A stretch of 64,000 nucleotides of DNA from Cichorium intybus (GCA_023525715.1 CM042017.1:82427357-82491356); one strand, 5' to 3'; positions 24,091 to 36,342 are shown, counted from the first letter of the stretch. Notes: generated by a model from the sequence alone, not told the origin. Numbers and translations: made by a program.

Positions 24091-24356
24091 AATATTTAAA
24101 ATTAAAAATAAAAAATTCCCAAGTATGGGGGACAAAATGAATAAAGGTGAAGTGAGTGGAGTTGTTCTTTTGACCATCTCAATACCAAGAAAGGTTTTAA
24201 ATAATAAAAAAAAAGAGAAGAAAAATATTTAAAATTAAAAATAAAAAATTCCTAAGCATGGGGGACAAAATGAATAAAGGTGAAGTGGGTGGAGTTGTTC
24301 TTTTGACCATCTCAAAACCAAGAAAGGTTTTAAAAAAAAAAAAAAGAGAAGAACAT
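24091..24356. repeat. 133-bp tandem duplication
   Basis: Two copies (24091-24223 and 24224-24356) share 'atgggggacaaaatgaataa' and 'aggttttaaa', with a few substitutions and an A-run length change. Unit function unknown. Confidence 0.85.
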
Positions 24357-26500
24357 GTTCATGTGTGTGCATGCATGTGTTTTGTGTTAGAAAAAAACAA
24401 ATACATAAACTACCGAAAGCAAAGAAGAAAAAAAACAGCCGAGGGCTGTGGCTGTGGCTGTTGCTGATACAGATCGAGAGCAAGTCAAAGAAAGAAGAAG
24501 AAGGTGCATGCATTTGTGATGTGTATTCATATATGTTTCAAGGCGTGTAAATGTGTGTGTAATGATTCGTGTTGATGCTTTCCAAGTCATTTCTCCATCA
24601 AGCCATAAATTAAGCAAAAGAAATTCGTGTGGGTACGATATCTGGTCTTCACCGACTATTATTACTTGTACGATCATGTGCACTTGCAGGTCGTGTTAAA
24701 CCGAACAGGTTTAGCCCCAAACAGGGTCACATTTCATCTTCCCAAGAACTATCGGTTTTGGATCCTATTAAATTGACCGAGGATACCTGCATCTGCTAAC
24801 CCATAACGATTTCTATAATATTAATATAGAGTGGAAGTATGGTCATTTGAGGTAGATAAGTGAGTGTGTTTAATGTGATGACTTTATTGGTTAAGTGAAT
24901 GCTTTTTCTCTTGGGTTGAGTGATCCACCGGAACATTTTGTTTTGTTAGTTTGTATTGCATCAAGTATTTTCTTTACTCTCAACAATGTTTGCTTAGCAA
25001 GGATGTTGTCTCGCTTATGGTGGTATCATTTTTTTTCTTTTTTTATGGTTATACCCTATCCAATTTTGTTTGTAAATGGACTAAGATATGGTAGATTTAA
25101 ATGGCTAAAAGAAAGACAACTTTATTTTTTTTTTAAATTTACTAATTTTGGGCTAAAATTATGAATTGCATAGAGCTCCCATAATGTTGGGCCCGTTGTG
25201 GGACGAAATATGTGACTTGGGAGAAATGAGTGGTGAAAAAGCTAAAATACTCTCGTATAACTTGGTTGTCATATGGGGTTGGATAAGAAAGACTAAAGAC
25301 AAAACTACAAAAATAGTCCCTGTAGTTTGCTATTTTTTTGTGGTTCGTCCAAACCTTTACAATTTTGTATGGATGGTCATTTTCCAAAAGTTTCTTTATG
25401 GATTTAGTCCCTGACCAAATTGAATTGTCTTTTTTACCCATTTAATTTCTTTTTCCTATTAATTTTAATTTTTAAAAGATTTATTAGATAAAAAATAAAA
25501 ACAAATCCCCCCACCCTCTCTCTTCACATGTCGCATTTTGTCGCAGTCTCTCTCTCTCTCCACAGTGATGTAAATGGTGGCGGGATGACCGATTCTCACT
25601 CCCACCTCCTCACCCTCTTCAAACCCTTTTCTAAACCTTAGTAATGCAATTTTTCCATACGGACCCATCCATCGTTATCACTTTATCCATCCAAACCGAA
25701 GAGTGAGAGGGTCGGAGCTGTAAGAAAGGGAGAGGTGGGTGTCAGAGTTGTAGAGAGATGAAGGGTAGGCTTCCAGAACTACTGTATGGGCCGATGGCCG
25801 GAAAGTGGAGGAAACCAACATCGTACCCGTGGTGGTTTTGAGTTAGAGTAAGATTCTTATTCTTGTTTTGTTTTACCGTCACTCATCGCTACCGTCGGCA
25901 ACCATGGTTGCCAGCTAACCACCTCTACATCACCGTCGGATTGTGGACCACAATGGGTGGCTATGATGTGTTGTTCTTTCGGTCGTTGGTTTTTCTTAGT
26001 CTGCAAGAAGTGTCTTTTATCCGAGATTAAACGTTGTTTGGATCTGTGGTGATTTATTTAAAGGAGAGTTTAACCTTCTAGAAAGAGAGAAGCAAGAATA
26101 GTGAGAGAAAGTAGCATCTTGCTTGGGCTTCCATGAGGTGCAGGTTTTTGGTAGAAAGTAGCAGCTCCACCACTGCCATGGTGCTTCTTTCAGCTCTTCG
26201 TATGAGCATCGATGAAGCCAATACTTAAGTTCAGAGTCTTCAGTCTTCAATTTCATCTTTATGGTTCTTGGATTGGTATGTTAGCCAGACATAATAACAA
26301 ACACTTATCAGGCATATAAAGAACGCCACTAAACAACATATGATACCTACCTTAGCTCCTGTGGATAAACCAGAATTTGAATCTGATTGAGTTAAAAAAG
26401 GGTACATTAGTGGTTCTCGAACCTTGAAGACGACATTGGGGGTTCGTCATCAGAGTGGGAAAATCGTGGTCCGGTGATTTAGAGAGACAGAGAGAGAATA
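24357..26500. other. Unassigned intergenic sequence
   Basis: I could not support a gene here. 25295-25445 contains the phrase 'aaaatagtccctgtagtttg', common at the ends of plant DNA transposons. 25500-25560 has CT-repeat stretches. Short minus-strand frames at 26017-26256 and 25465-25668 match nothing I recognise. Confidence 0.5.
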
Positions 26501-27211
26501 GATAGAAGTAGGGGTGATCATGGTGCGGTTTGGTGCAGTTTTTTGTCAAAACCGAACCGCAAACCACATTATGCGGTTTTTGAAAATCTAAAACCGCAAT
26601 TTATGGTTTCTAATGCGGTGCGGTTTTGCGGTTTTTCCATGCGGCGCAGTTTTATTTTGTATGGTTTCGGTTATTAACCGCATAATATAGTGGTGTGCGT
26701 GTTTTTCCTATGGTGCGGTTGTAAAACCGCAGAAGTTCAAAATTGACGCATTTTTTATAAAATTTTAAGTATTATGAGTATATATTTAGTATGTTGCCGC
26801 TATCAAAATACAAAATAGAACTCATTTGTTTCTTTGTAGTTAGTACAGTAAATCATGAAACAACTAAAGTTTATAACTTACAATCTGTGAAAATGACAAA
26901 TGGAATTGCCACTATCAAAATACAAAATAAAATTTTCGTTCAAATTCACTCTTTTATTTAATCTATAATGTCATATTTAAACTTAATAATAAATAAATAA
27001 TACATATATTATGTAATTATTTAATACATGCTGATCGGTTTGGTTCGATTATTTGCGGTTTTTTCAAAAGTAAAAACCGCACCGCACCACAATTTTGCGG
27101 TTTTTGTAAAAATATAAACCACACCATCGGTTTTCGCTTTGGTTTCGGCTTTTGCGTTTTTTTCGGTTATTTTTTGTTACAGTTCGGTTTTTGCTCACCC
27201 CTAGATAGAAG
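26501..27211. mobile_element. Non-autonomous hAT-like element, 8-bp target duplication
   Basis: The element is 26509-27203 (695 bp). It begins TAGGGGTGATCA and ends TGCTCACCCCTA, and is flanked by GATAGAAG at 26501-26508 and 27204-27211. Eight-base duplications and a TAGGGGTG end are typical of plant hAT elements. Both ends are packed with 'gcggttt'/'aaaccgc' motifs in both orientations, likely transposase-binding subterminal repeats. There is no transposase. It lies about 400 bp upstream of the TNL1 start codon. Confidence 0.92.
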
Positions 27212-27625
27212 GTCGGTCAAATGAGGGAAAGGGGGATTTTTTTTGATCTTTTTACTTATTAAAATATATAAATAAGAAAAAAAGTTTAAAAATATAAAAT
27301 AGACATTTTAATTTGGACAACGAACATCCGTAAAGAGACGGTCTATAACAACTAAATTTATAAAAAGTAGTTAGACCAAAAATGCTATATATTGAGCAAA
27401 CAAAGGACCAAAGATGTAATTTAGTAGAAAAAGAAGGAGGAATATAATAAAGTTTGTGTGTTTTTTTTTGACTTTTGTTGGTTTATCGGTGACTTCTGCG
27501 TATCACTTTCACAGTAATTCTGACAGCACAAGTGTTCTTGGTTATTCAGGTTATCTCATCCTGCCTTTCACTGCAATTATTCTGAATTAGAGTCTCCCAA
27601 AATAGATCTGAAAGGCATACCATCA
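27212..27625 (+). promoter_or_regulatory. TNL1 5' flank
   Basis: Between the hAT-like element and the ATG. An AT-rich 'aatataataaag' (27441-27452) could act as a TATA element. A W-box core TTGACT (27468-27473), the WRKY-factor site common in defence genes, follows. Both are short motifs that occur by chance. Confidence 0.3.
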
Positions 27626-28104
27626 ATGGCGTCTTCATCCACTCAATTCATTCAGAAGAGATTTAAGTATGATGTGTTTTTGAGTTTTCGAGGCGAAGAC
27701 ACTCGTAAGACCTTCGTTGATCATCTTTATCGTGCTCTAGACCAGAAAGGCATACGAACTTACAAAGATGACGAGAAAATTACGAAGGGTAACAAGATCT
27801 GCGATGAACTCATCAGATCCATCGAAGATTCAAAGCTGTACATCATTGTTTTCTCAAAAACCTATGCCTCTTCATCCTGGTGTTTGGACGAGCTTGTGAA
27901 AATAATGGAGTGTCACAAGACCTCCGAGCATACTGCCTTTCCGGTCTTCTATGACGTGGAACCCTCCGAAGTCCGCAAACAAAGCGGGGCAGTTGGAAAA
28001 GCCTTCGCCAAACATGAAAACCAAGAGACTGCTGCTAAATGGAGGGAGGCTCTGAAGGAAGCAGCCGATCTGGCTGGATGGGAGTTGAAGAACACTGCCG
28101 ATGG

Positions 28105-29164
28105 GTAATTCCTTCATCATATATTTTCGTATAGTTCCTTCAAGTTAAACGTCGTGGATTTTGGCCATAAATGTGTTCTGCTCCATATTCACTAATGAAA
28201 TTAGGTCGGGGTTTGCAAAATTTTGGACAAAATCGCATACTAAATAATTCCTGATTGGTTTCCAATTTAAATATTTTCTTAATTTAAGCTGTTTCTACTT
28301 TGTCACAATTCAGTCCCGAGAGGGTAAATCAGATCTCTAATTATACTTTCTATTTAACCATTACTCTGTAAAAGAATGTTAAATCAGATCTTTATGAACT
28401 GCTTTTGACCAATTTTCTTATGATTATAGCATCACATTTTTTTTTACTTACTCCAATCTTGTACTTAAAAGAATTCATACATTGAATCAAACAGAATCTC
28501 TGGCTTAAGCAACTTTGAATGTGACCCACATTCCCACTCCGCCCTTCCTATCGTTATTTATTTATAAATATCATATAATAATCATCGAAGAATAAGATTA
28601 GAAATTAAACAAGAAAAATAACCCTTCATCTTGTGATTATAAACAAAGATTGGTCGTTACTTGCACATGAAGACATCAACATAGCTGAACTTGAACAATA
28701 AAAAGTGGTCCCACAAAGAAATATAACAAGGGTGCATTAAAATTAAAGAAATATTAAACTAGGTCATTCATGTCAATATAATTGTACCCATATAGCAAGC
28801 TCATTGGATAAAAGAATAATGGAGTGACGCATAGGTGGTACCATTGCTATAATGGGTAAATATTTTTAAACACAATGCCCTGTTAAGGAATAATTTGGAG
28901 GTGCACTTTGTTAATAAGAAAAAATAAAAGTACAATCCTATAATGAAGAAAAAAGTGGAAAGTAAATTGCTATTTCTTGCATTTAGCCAAAAGGTATTTC
29001 AATTTATGTATTGGTTTAATTTTTCATATGTTGTAATAAGAAAAAATGAATGATGTAAAAGGATCCGACATCAAGACCGGGATCAATAGGGTTTTGAAAG
29101 TAATTGTTGTTATGGAATGTTGAGTAAAATAACTGAATCTTCTTTAAAATGCATTAAAATGCAG
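28105..29164 (+). other. TNL1 intron 1
   Basis: It begins GTAATT and ends TGCAG. The first bases create an in-frame stop: GGG TAA spans the exon-intron border, so a transcript that keeps the intron encodes a TIR-only protein of 160 residues. No other feature seen in its 1060 bp. Confidence 0.7.
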
Positions 29165-30884
29165 GCATGAAGCTAAGTTCATCCAAAAAATTATTGAAGA
29201 TCTTTCACCGAAGTTACGAGACATCAATTTCATCATTGATGAAAATTTAGTAGGCATGAACACCCGAATCAATAATGTTTTATCATATTTAGAAATTGGT
29301 ATTGATGATGTTCGCATGATTGGGATCAGAGGATTGGGAGGTGGTGGGAAGACAACTTTGGCTAGATTCATCTTTGATCAAATATCTTATCAATTCGAAG
29401 GTAAAAGCTTTGTTGAGAATGTTAGGGAAGTATCAAAAGCTTCTTCCTCCGGCTTAAAGTCGTTGCAAAAGCAAATCCTTTCTGATGTCCTAAAGGATAA
29501 AGGTATCGAAATCAGTAGTGTTTATGATGGGAAAAACATGATGATGAGTAGGATGTGCGGCATAAAGGTTCTTATTGTTCTAGATGATGTGGATCATATA
29601 GAGCAGCTTGAGGCATTAGCTGGTAAGACAAATTGGTTTAAGTCGGGAAGCAGAATTATCATTACAACAAGAGATGAGCAAGTGCTCATAGCACATCGAG
29701 TGAAGTCGATTTATAACATCCAATTGTTATTGAATGTGGAAGCAATTCGTCTCTTTAGTAGGCATGCATTTGAGAGAGTTATTCCTAATCTAGGGTACGA
29801 AGAGCTATCAGAACAAGTTGTGCATTATGCTGCTGGTCTTCCCTTAACGATCAAAGTTTTGGGTTCGTTCCTTTGTGATAAAACAAAGCCTGAATGGATA
29901 GATGCCCTGAAAAGACTAAAAGAAATTCCGGAAATGGAAACTCTGAAAAAATTGGAAATAAGCTATATCAGTCTAGAGCCAGAATACAAGGAAATATTCC
30001 TAAATCTTGCATGCATGCTGAAAGGATGGAGGAAAGCCAGGGCAATCGAAGCGCTTGAAAGCTGTGGGTTTCATGCTATAAATGGTATAAAAGTTCTTTA
30101 GCAAAAATCTCTCATAACTGTTGATTTTGATAATCTTTGGCGTGAAGAATGGGTGAACATGCATGACCATATTGAAGAAATGGGCAAGAATATTGTTCGT
30201 AGTTTGCACCCTAATAAGCCTAGCGAACACAGTCGATTGTGGATTAATAAGGAAATTGAATATATATTGACTAATGACTTGGTAAGAATCAAGTTTAATT
30301 CTAAGTTTGAGCTAACACATGCATTTTTCATTTATTACGATACAAGTTTCATGGTGTATTCTTTTTGGATTACAGGGTACTGAAGCAACAAGATATATAT
30401 CATTCCACACAAACAAACTCAGTCCGGATATTGTGATGAAAGGTCTTCAAAAGATGAAGGAACTTAGGTATCTGCACGTGGTAGAAGATATGTATGAAAC
30501 TGAAACTGTAGAAGAAGATATGTATGAAACTGAAACTGAAACTGTAGAAGAAGATATGTATGAAACTGAAACTATAACCGATCCTTCTTCGGACAATTGG
30601 AAATTTTATAAATTTCCAAATGCTTTGCAGTACTTGAATTGGGAATATTACCCTTTTAGGTCTGTACCCGAAACACTTCAAGCAGACAATCTTGTTGCAC
30701 TTTTGATGAGTAGGAGCGAAATCGAGCAACTTTGGGAAGGGGGAGAAAGAAAGGTAGAATGCGTCACCCATTTAAATGTTATACATCTATTGCTTTGTTA
30801 TTACACCAATATTCAACTTATTTTTTCCCATAATTCTAGGTTCTTAAAAAGCTCAGATTTCTTGACCTCAGTTGTTGTTGGGAA

Positions 30885-32300
30885 TTGAAGACCCTTGACC
30901 TTGGATTGGCTCGAAATCTCGAGACGTTGAATCTTAAAGGATGTTCGCCCTTGATAGAACTTCGCTTTCCCCACAAATGTGAAAATCTCAAATCCCTCAA
31001 ACTCAATTCTATACAGGTGAAGACCCTTGACCTTGGATTCGCTCCAAATCTCGAGACGTTGAATCTTGAAGTATGCTCGAACTTGATAGAACTTCGCTTT
31101 CCCCACAAATGCCTCAAACTCAATAATATACAGGTGAAGACCCTTGACCTTGGATTCGCTCCAAATCTCGAGACGTTGAATCTTGAAGGATGCTCGAACT
31201 TGATAGAACTTCGCTTTCCCCACAAATGTGAAAATCTCAAATCCCTCAAACTCAATAATATACAGGTGAAGACCCTTGACCTTGGATTCGCTCCAAATCT
31301 CGAGACGTTGAATCTTGAAGGATGCTCGAACTTGATAGAACTTCGCTTTCCCCACAAATGTGAAAATCTCAAATCCCTCAAACTCAATAATATACAGGTG
31401 AAGACCCTTGACCTTGGATTCGCTCCAAATCTCGAGACGTTGAATCTTGAAGGATGCTCGAACTTGATAGAACTTCGCTTTCCCCACAAATGTGAAAATC
31501 TCAAATCCCTCAAACTCAATAATATACAGGTGAAGACCCTTGACCTTGGATTCGCTCCAAATCTCGAGACGTTGAATCTTGAAGGATGCTCGAACTTGAT
31601 AGAACTTCGCTTTCCCCACAAATGTGAAAATCTCAAATCCCTCAAACTCAATAATATACAGGTGAAGACCCTTGACCTTGGATTCGCTCCAAATCTCGAG
31701 ACGTTGAATCTTGAAGGATGCTCGAACTTGATAGAACTTCGCTTTCCCCACAAATGTGAAAATCTCAAATCCCTCAAACTCAATAATATACAGGTGAAGA
31801 CCCTTGACCTTGGATTCGCTCCAAATCTCGAGACGTTGAATCTTGAAGGATGCTCGAACTTGATAGAACTTCGCTTTCCCCACAAATGTGAAAATCTCAA
31901 ATCCCTCAAACTCAATGATATACAGGTGAAGACCCTTGACCTTGGATTCGCTCCAAATCTCGAGACGTTGAATCTTGAAGGATGCTCGAACTTGATAGAA
32001 CTTCGCTTTCCCCACAAATGTGAAAATCTCAAATCCCTCAAACTCAATAATATACAGGTGAAGACCCTTGACCTTGGATTCGCTCCAAATCTCGAGACAT
32101 TGAATCTTGAAGTATGCTTGAACTTGATAGAACTTCTCTTTCCCCACAAATGTGAAAATCTCAAATCCCTCAAACTCATTCATATACAGGTGAAGACCCT
32201 AGACATCGGGGAGACTCCAAATCTAGAGTATTTAAATCTTAGAAATTGTTATGCTTTGGAAGAATTTCACATGGCTGATGGATGTCTAAAGAAGGGTGTC
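30885..32300 (+). repeat. Homogeneous 132-bp LRR array in TNL1
   Basis: Units start at 30885, 31017, 31134, 31266, 31398, 31530, 31662, 31794, 31926 and 32058; a diverged unit starts at 32190. The spacing is 132 bp except for the second unit (117 bp, a 15-bp in-frame deletion). Each 44-residue unit holds two LRRs (LDLGFAPNLETLNLEGC, then a segment ending SLKLNNIQ). From 31134 to 32057 I count a single substitution in seven units (aataata to aatgata, near 31916). The first two and last two units differ more. It covers about residues 674-1108. Confidence 0.95.
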
Positions 32301-33507
32301 TACTTATACTTAAGTGATTGTTTGGGGTTTAGCGATTTTAGGTTTCACATAGAGAGCAATACTTCTTATTATGCTCCGGTTAATCATAGTAGGTATATTT
32401 ATTTTAATGATTTAGATGATGATGCTTCTTCTAGTGAGGATGAACCACTTGAGGGTGATCTTTTAGCTGAGTTACATTTACATCTGATTTCGGAGTCCCA
32501 AGATGGATGTACATTTCACCCCGAAAGTGATTTGCCAAAGTTTAAGTTTAAATGTGATTATAAAGAATATCAACCCTTATTGACTAGAAACCTTAAGAAG
32601 CTTATTTCTGTTGGTCGTTGTGCTTGCACAAACCTTGATACGTTTTCAAGAAGCATTTGTGGGTTAGACCATTTAAGAAAGCTTAAACTCACAGGCGATA
32701 TTCCAGAGCCCCCTAAGGACCTTGGTCAGCTAGGATGTCTAGAGAAGCTAGAATTTTTCCATACAGATATTAAACATCTTCCAGATAGCATTGGTATGTT
32801 GAAACATCTAAAATCTCTCAAAGTGGAGTCTTGTCTGTTGCTTAAGAGGTTACCTGAGAATCTTGGCCAACTGGAATGCTTAAAGAAGCTAACTTTGACA
32901 AGGGTTAAGATTAAAGATCTCCCTGATAGCCTTTGTATGTTGAAGGATCTGGAATCTCTCAAACTTGATTGCTTGTTGCTTGAGAAATTACCTGAGGATA
33001 TTGGCCAATTAGAACGCTTAAAGGAGATAAGTTTGTCATCTGTGAAGATTAAAGAACTCCCTGCTAGCATTTGTATGTTAAAGCATCTGGGATCTCTCGA
33101 ACTTTCTTGTTTGTTGCTTGATAAGTTACCTAAGGATCTTGGCCGATTAGAATGTTTAGAGAAGCTCGAACTCAGGTCTTGCGAGTCTTTACGGGATATC
33201 CCGGACAGCATCTGTAACATAAAATGTCTAAAACAGCTCCATCTCTGCTGGTGTAATCGAGTTGAGACATTGCCCAAGGAACTTGGATCTTTGAAAGGGC
33301 TGCGTATTGTTGCCCCAAGAAGTCTTCTTCAGTCATATGGTTTTGAGACTTTTTACCACATGGAAAAGAGGAACAGCTTATGCAATTGTTCCCATATACG
33401 TTTTTGACGTTCACCTAAGAATAGCAATTTCAGGATATCATGGACGTCTTTTTCCCATCCCTTTCTCTGAATGCATTTTATTCAACACTTTTTTCTTCTA
33501 TTTCTAT

Positions 33508-33722
33508 ACAAAGCTGGAGCAAAATCACCAACCTTTTAAGGCAGAGAAGATTGACCAAGGTACATTACAATATTCTCAAACCTAAAATTTTTTATCTTTT
33601 TTGTATTTTGTAAAATTTGACCTTGTTGGCGTCCGATTTTTGTTGCAAAATAATAATGATAGGTGGAGCTAGAAGAAGCTGTAAAGCAGATGAGAAAGAG
33701 TATGGTTGTTAAAGAAAACTGA
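33508..33722 (+). pseudogene. Fragment of a WVD2-like / TPX2-domain gene (tentative)
   Basis: Two exon-like pieces follow the TNL1 stop by about 100 bp. 33503-33559 reads FYTKLEQ...FKAEKIDQ and ends in an AAG/GTACAT donor. 33664-33722, after an ATAG acceptor, reads VELEEAVKQMRKSMVVKEN and then a stop. The order and spacing resemble the microtubule-binding TPX2 domain of WVD2-like (WDL) proteins (FYxKLEEKxxALEAEK...EAAxKQLRKxLxxKA). That family match is from memory and short. It could instead be a TNL 3' untranslated region with chance similarity. Confidence 0.4.
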
Positions 33723-34274
33723 GGTTTTACAAGGTTGAAGAAGGTATTTTCTTTTCTATACCATGAATCTGGTTTATGCCAACATATAACAAGGCAACGA
33801 TATTTCTAAAGCCGGGTATATTTATTTTTTCAGAGTACAATTCTGTAATAGGAATCAATAACTGGGTATATTTTTCAAAGTACAATGCTATAATAAACGA
33901 AAAGTTACAAGTAGGATGCTAAAATAAACAAATAAACAAAACTATATTGCTATTTCTTGTATTTAGACCAAATTTTATTAAAACTTAGATAGCAGTCAAA
34001 CCGGATCACAAATAAGGTTATTAACCGTCTTTTTTACCTGGTTAAATAGCAGGTACCACCAACCCGTGTCAAATTGCCCAAATAACCCGAAGAACGCACG
34101 GTGGTGATACCACACATCCATTATGATTCAGTCATTTAAGTTTAAGTGAAAAATAGTCCTAAATTCCACTACATTTATTCATGTTTGTACTTTCTACTTC
34201 TCTAAAAAACAAAATGATGTATTCATTTCAAAATATTTACCCAAAGAAGTAGACTTGAAAGAGAACATCTGAGT
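33723..34274. other. TNL1 downstream spacer
   Basis: It has short, degenerate repeats of 'tacaatgctataat' (33839-33960), also seen in the TNL introns. No gene seen. Confidence 0.5.
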
Positions 34275-35325
34275 TTTTTGGCTATTGTAAAATTGTTATC
34301 GGAAAGTCTCAATCGTATTCAAGAACCTTGACTGATATGTATACTAGAGACTCTTATAAAAAAATCCTAGAGATGAAGGGAAGGAGGCGCATGCTTTCTA
34401 AACTAATACAAATCTCCTTATAAGAAGGTAAAGATACATAAAATAAAGACAAAAATAGCATACGCATGTTGAAAGGAAGACCATTATTGCTAAAATTTGA
34501 GTCTAACATAAAAGAAACTTTTATTAAAAGCTGGTAGATGTTTACATAATTACAAATTACACGAGATTTTTATCCATAGAACGATTTGTATTATAAGTCT
34601 TCATCCACGTGGTCAAAAGATGTGATCAATGCATATTCTTCAAATTATTGCCTTCAACATGACTGTAAGGTGTACACTTGGTTTTTTGACAGTAAGTCTT
34701 CACAGAAATGAAGACAAAATCATGTCAAGTGTAAGGAACCAAAATTATCTATTAACGTCAAGTCTATAACCATAATTTTTACAAAGCATTCAAATGTACA
34801 ATACCAGATCAGAAAAGGCAAAATACAAGAAGCCGAAATCACAAGACCAAACGTCACTTTGGCATTTACGCAAACACCATGTATGCATATCAATGTTCCA
34901 CAAATTATGCATTTAATGGATGAAAGGGAACAAGAAAGAAATACCACCTTATACAAAATTAGAGATATATTGTATAATGACTGATGCGTACCTTACTACT
35001 TCTGAGTTGTCTCTCTCATCTTTGAAGGTGCTGGCATAGTGAATTTTAGATCATACTGGTGAGTGGTTATGTATTAGGATTAGTGATTACATTGGGGCAA
35101 TTAGCATCTAATAGAAGAAAGAAGAGGTGAAGATTAAAGGTTGATGAACAATAAGTCGAGAACAGTATCACTAAAACAAAAAGTGAAGATTACATTAGCA
35201 ATTAGCATCATCAATTTGTGTCTTGGTATTACGGTAGTATACTAGTATATGTAATTATGTATTGGCCATTGGGATTACAACAGTGTATGATTTAAAACTC
35301 TTTTAAAAAGAGAAATTACAGAAAT
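34275..35325. repeat. Dispersed repeat, copy B
   Basis: Same orientation as copy A (12946-14150). It starts in the shared 'ttttggctattgtaaaattg' and ends near 'gatttaaaac..tttaaaaa.ag'. Copy B lacks part of the middle of copy A. It lies 870 bp after TNL1. No coding motif. Confidence 0.6.
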
Positions 35326-36342
35326 GGTAGATTTTTTTGCATAGACAGGTCTCGTGGTCCCATTTTCTCACAATTTTGGTGTTTTTACTTACGGTATTCA
35401 AAATTAGGTGTTAACTCCATGTAAAAGAATATACTATTTTGTATAATTCTTAGGGACTATTTGATAACCTCTAATAAATTCAAAAATAATCTACTATCCT
35501 AATTTTGTATCATTTCTAAATGAAAAAATTTTGTTTGGTAATCTTGTTGATTGCCTATGATAGATTGTGAAAATAACAATTTTATCAGTTTAGAATTGTA
35601 TAACAACATCAAATCAAACTTAAAAAGAGAAAACATGATACAATCATAAAAAAATTACAGAGCTTATGCACTTCCATTGTAATTGCACAGCAATAACATT
35701 AAAACCCAAACTTGTTCAACATAGAAACACAGGAAACATTAAACCCTCGATCTTCAAAACCGAAATAAAAAATTGTAGGAAATGATGGTTCTTGTTTCTC
35801 TTTAAGAGTAAAAGCAAAGCTGCCATATAACAGAGATGAAATAGACAAGTAAGGGCCACCTACAATTGCATATGTAAAAGAAAGCATGTAAAATTTTGAT
35901 CTCTAAAATCATATTTTCACTCTTATTTCAATAGTTACATGAGAAATGAGCATATATCTATGAGAAGCAACCGGATATAGGAAGTTTCCTTTATGCTAAC
36001 ATTAGCTAGAATCAAGGTAGAATAACCTGAAACAAAGAGTCGAAGTAGTTCACAACTCAGCTTTCACAGAATTTAAATTAGCTGCACCAACAATAGATTG
36101 TCATGACAAATTTAACTAGCTAAATGTTCAATTGAGATAAAGTACAATGTTATGTCATTGGGGAATTTTATCGAACATCTGGTGGTCATGGAAATGGAGA
36201 GATGAGACAATGATTATCTGCTAGGGGAATACATACAGATGTACACATGGATGCACCAAAACCTATCTGTATACACATAGAAACACACATTGACCAATTT
36301 TCTCCAATTAGAATTTAGAATCGAATGTACCTCGCTGCAATT
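35326..36342. other. Unassigned intergenic sequence
   Basis: No gene supported. The minus-strand frame 35699-35887 (62 codons) is unrecognised and AT-rich. Confidence 0.4.

Larger units (their letters stand above)
27626..33407 (+). pseudogene. TNL1: TIR-NBS-LRR resistance gene with one premature stop
   Basis: Four exons, phase-consistent: 27626-28104 (TIR), 29165-30281 (NB-ARC), 30376-30753, 30840-33407 (LRR); 1513 codons. TNLs are intracellular immune receptors; the TIR domain is an NADase whose catalytic Glu here is in SSWCLDEL (residue 89). The P-loop is GLGGGGKTT (from residue 216), followed by VLDDVD, GSRIIITTRD and AAGLPLTIKVLGSF. A TAG at 30099-30101 (codon 472) replaces the Val codon that TNL2 has, just before NMHDHIEEMG, whose MHD is intact. 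The upstream product would be a 471-residue TIR-NBS protein. All downstream exons remain in frame with consensus splice sites, so the lesion may be recent, or the short form may be the product. Exon 3 has an acidic repeat (EDMYETET x3, about 30482-30570). The LRR array is listed separately. Confidence 0.88.

Noticed and set aside
30813..32183. Two antisense open frames of about 450 codons across the LRR array
   Set aside because: The 132-bp period is a multiple of three, so any open antisense unit repeats open. The peptides are just the reverse of the LRR repeat, with no independent start or family match.
30885..32300. CRISPR-like array
   Set aside because: The regular direct repeats have no unique spacers, are coding LRR units, and the genome is eukaryotic.
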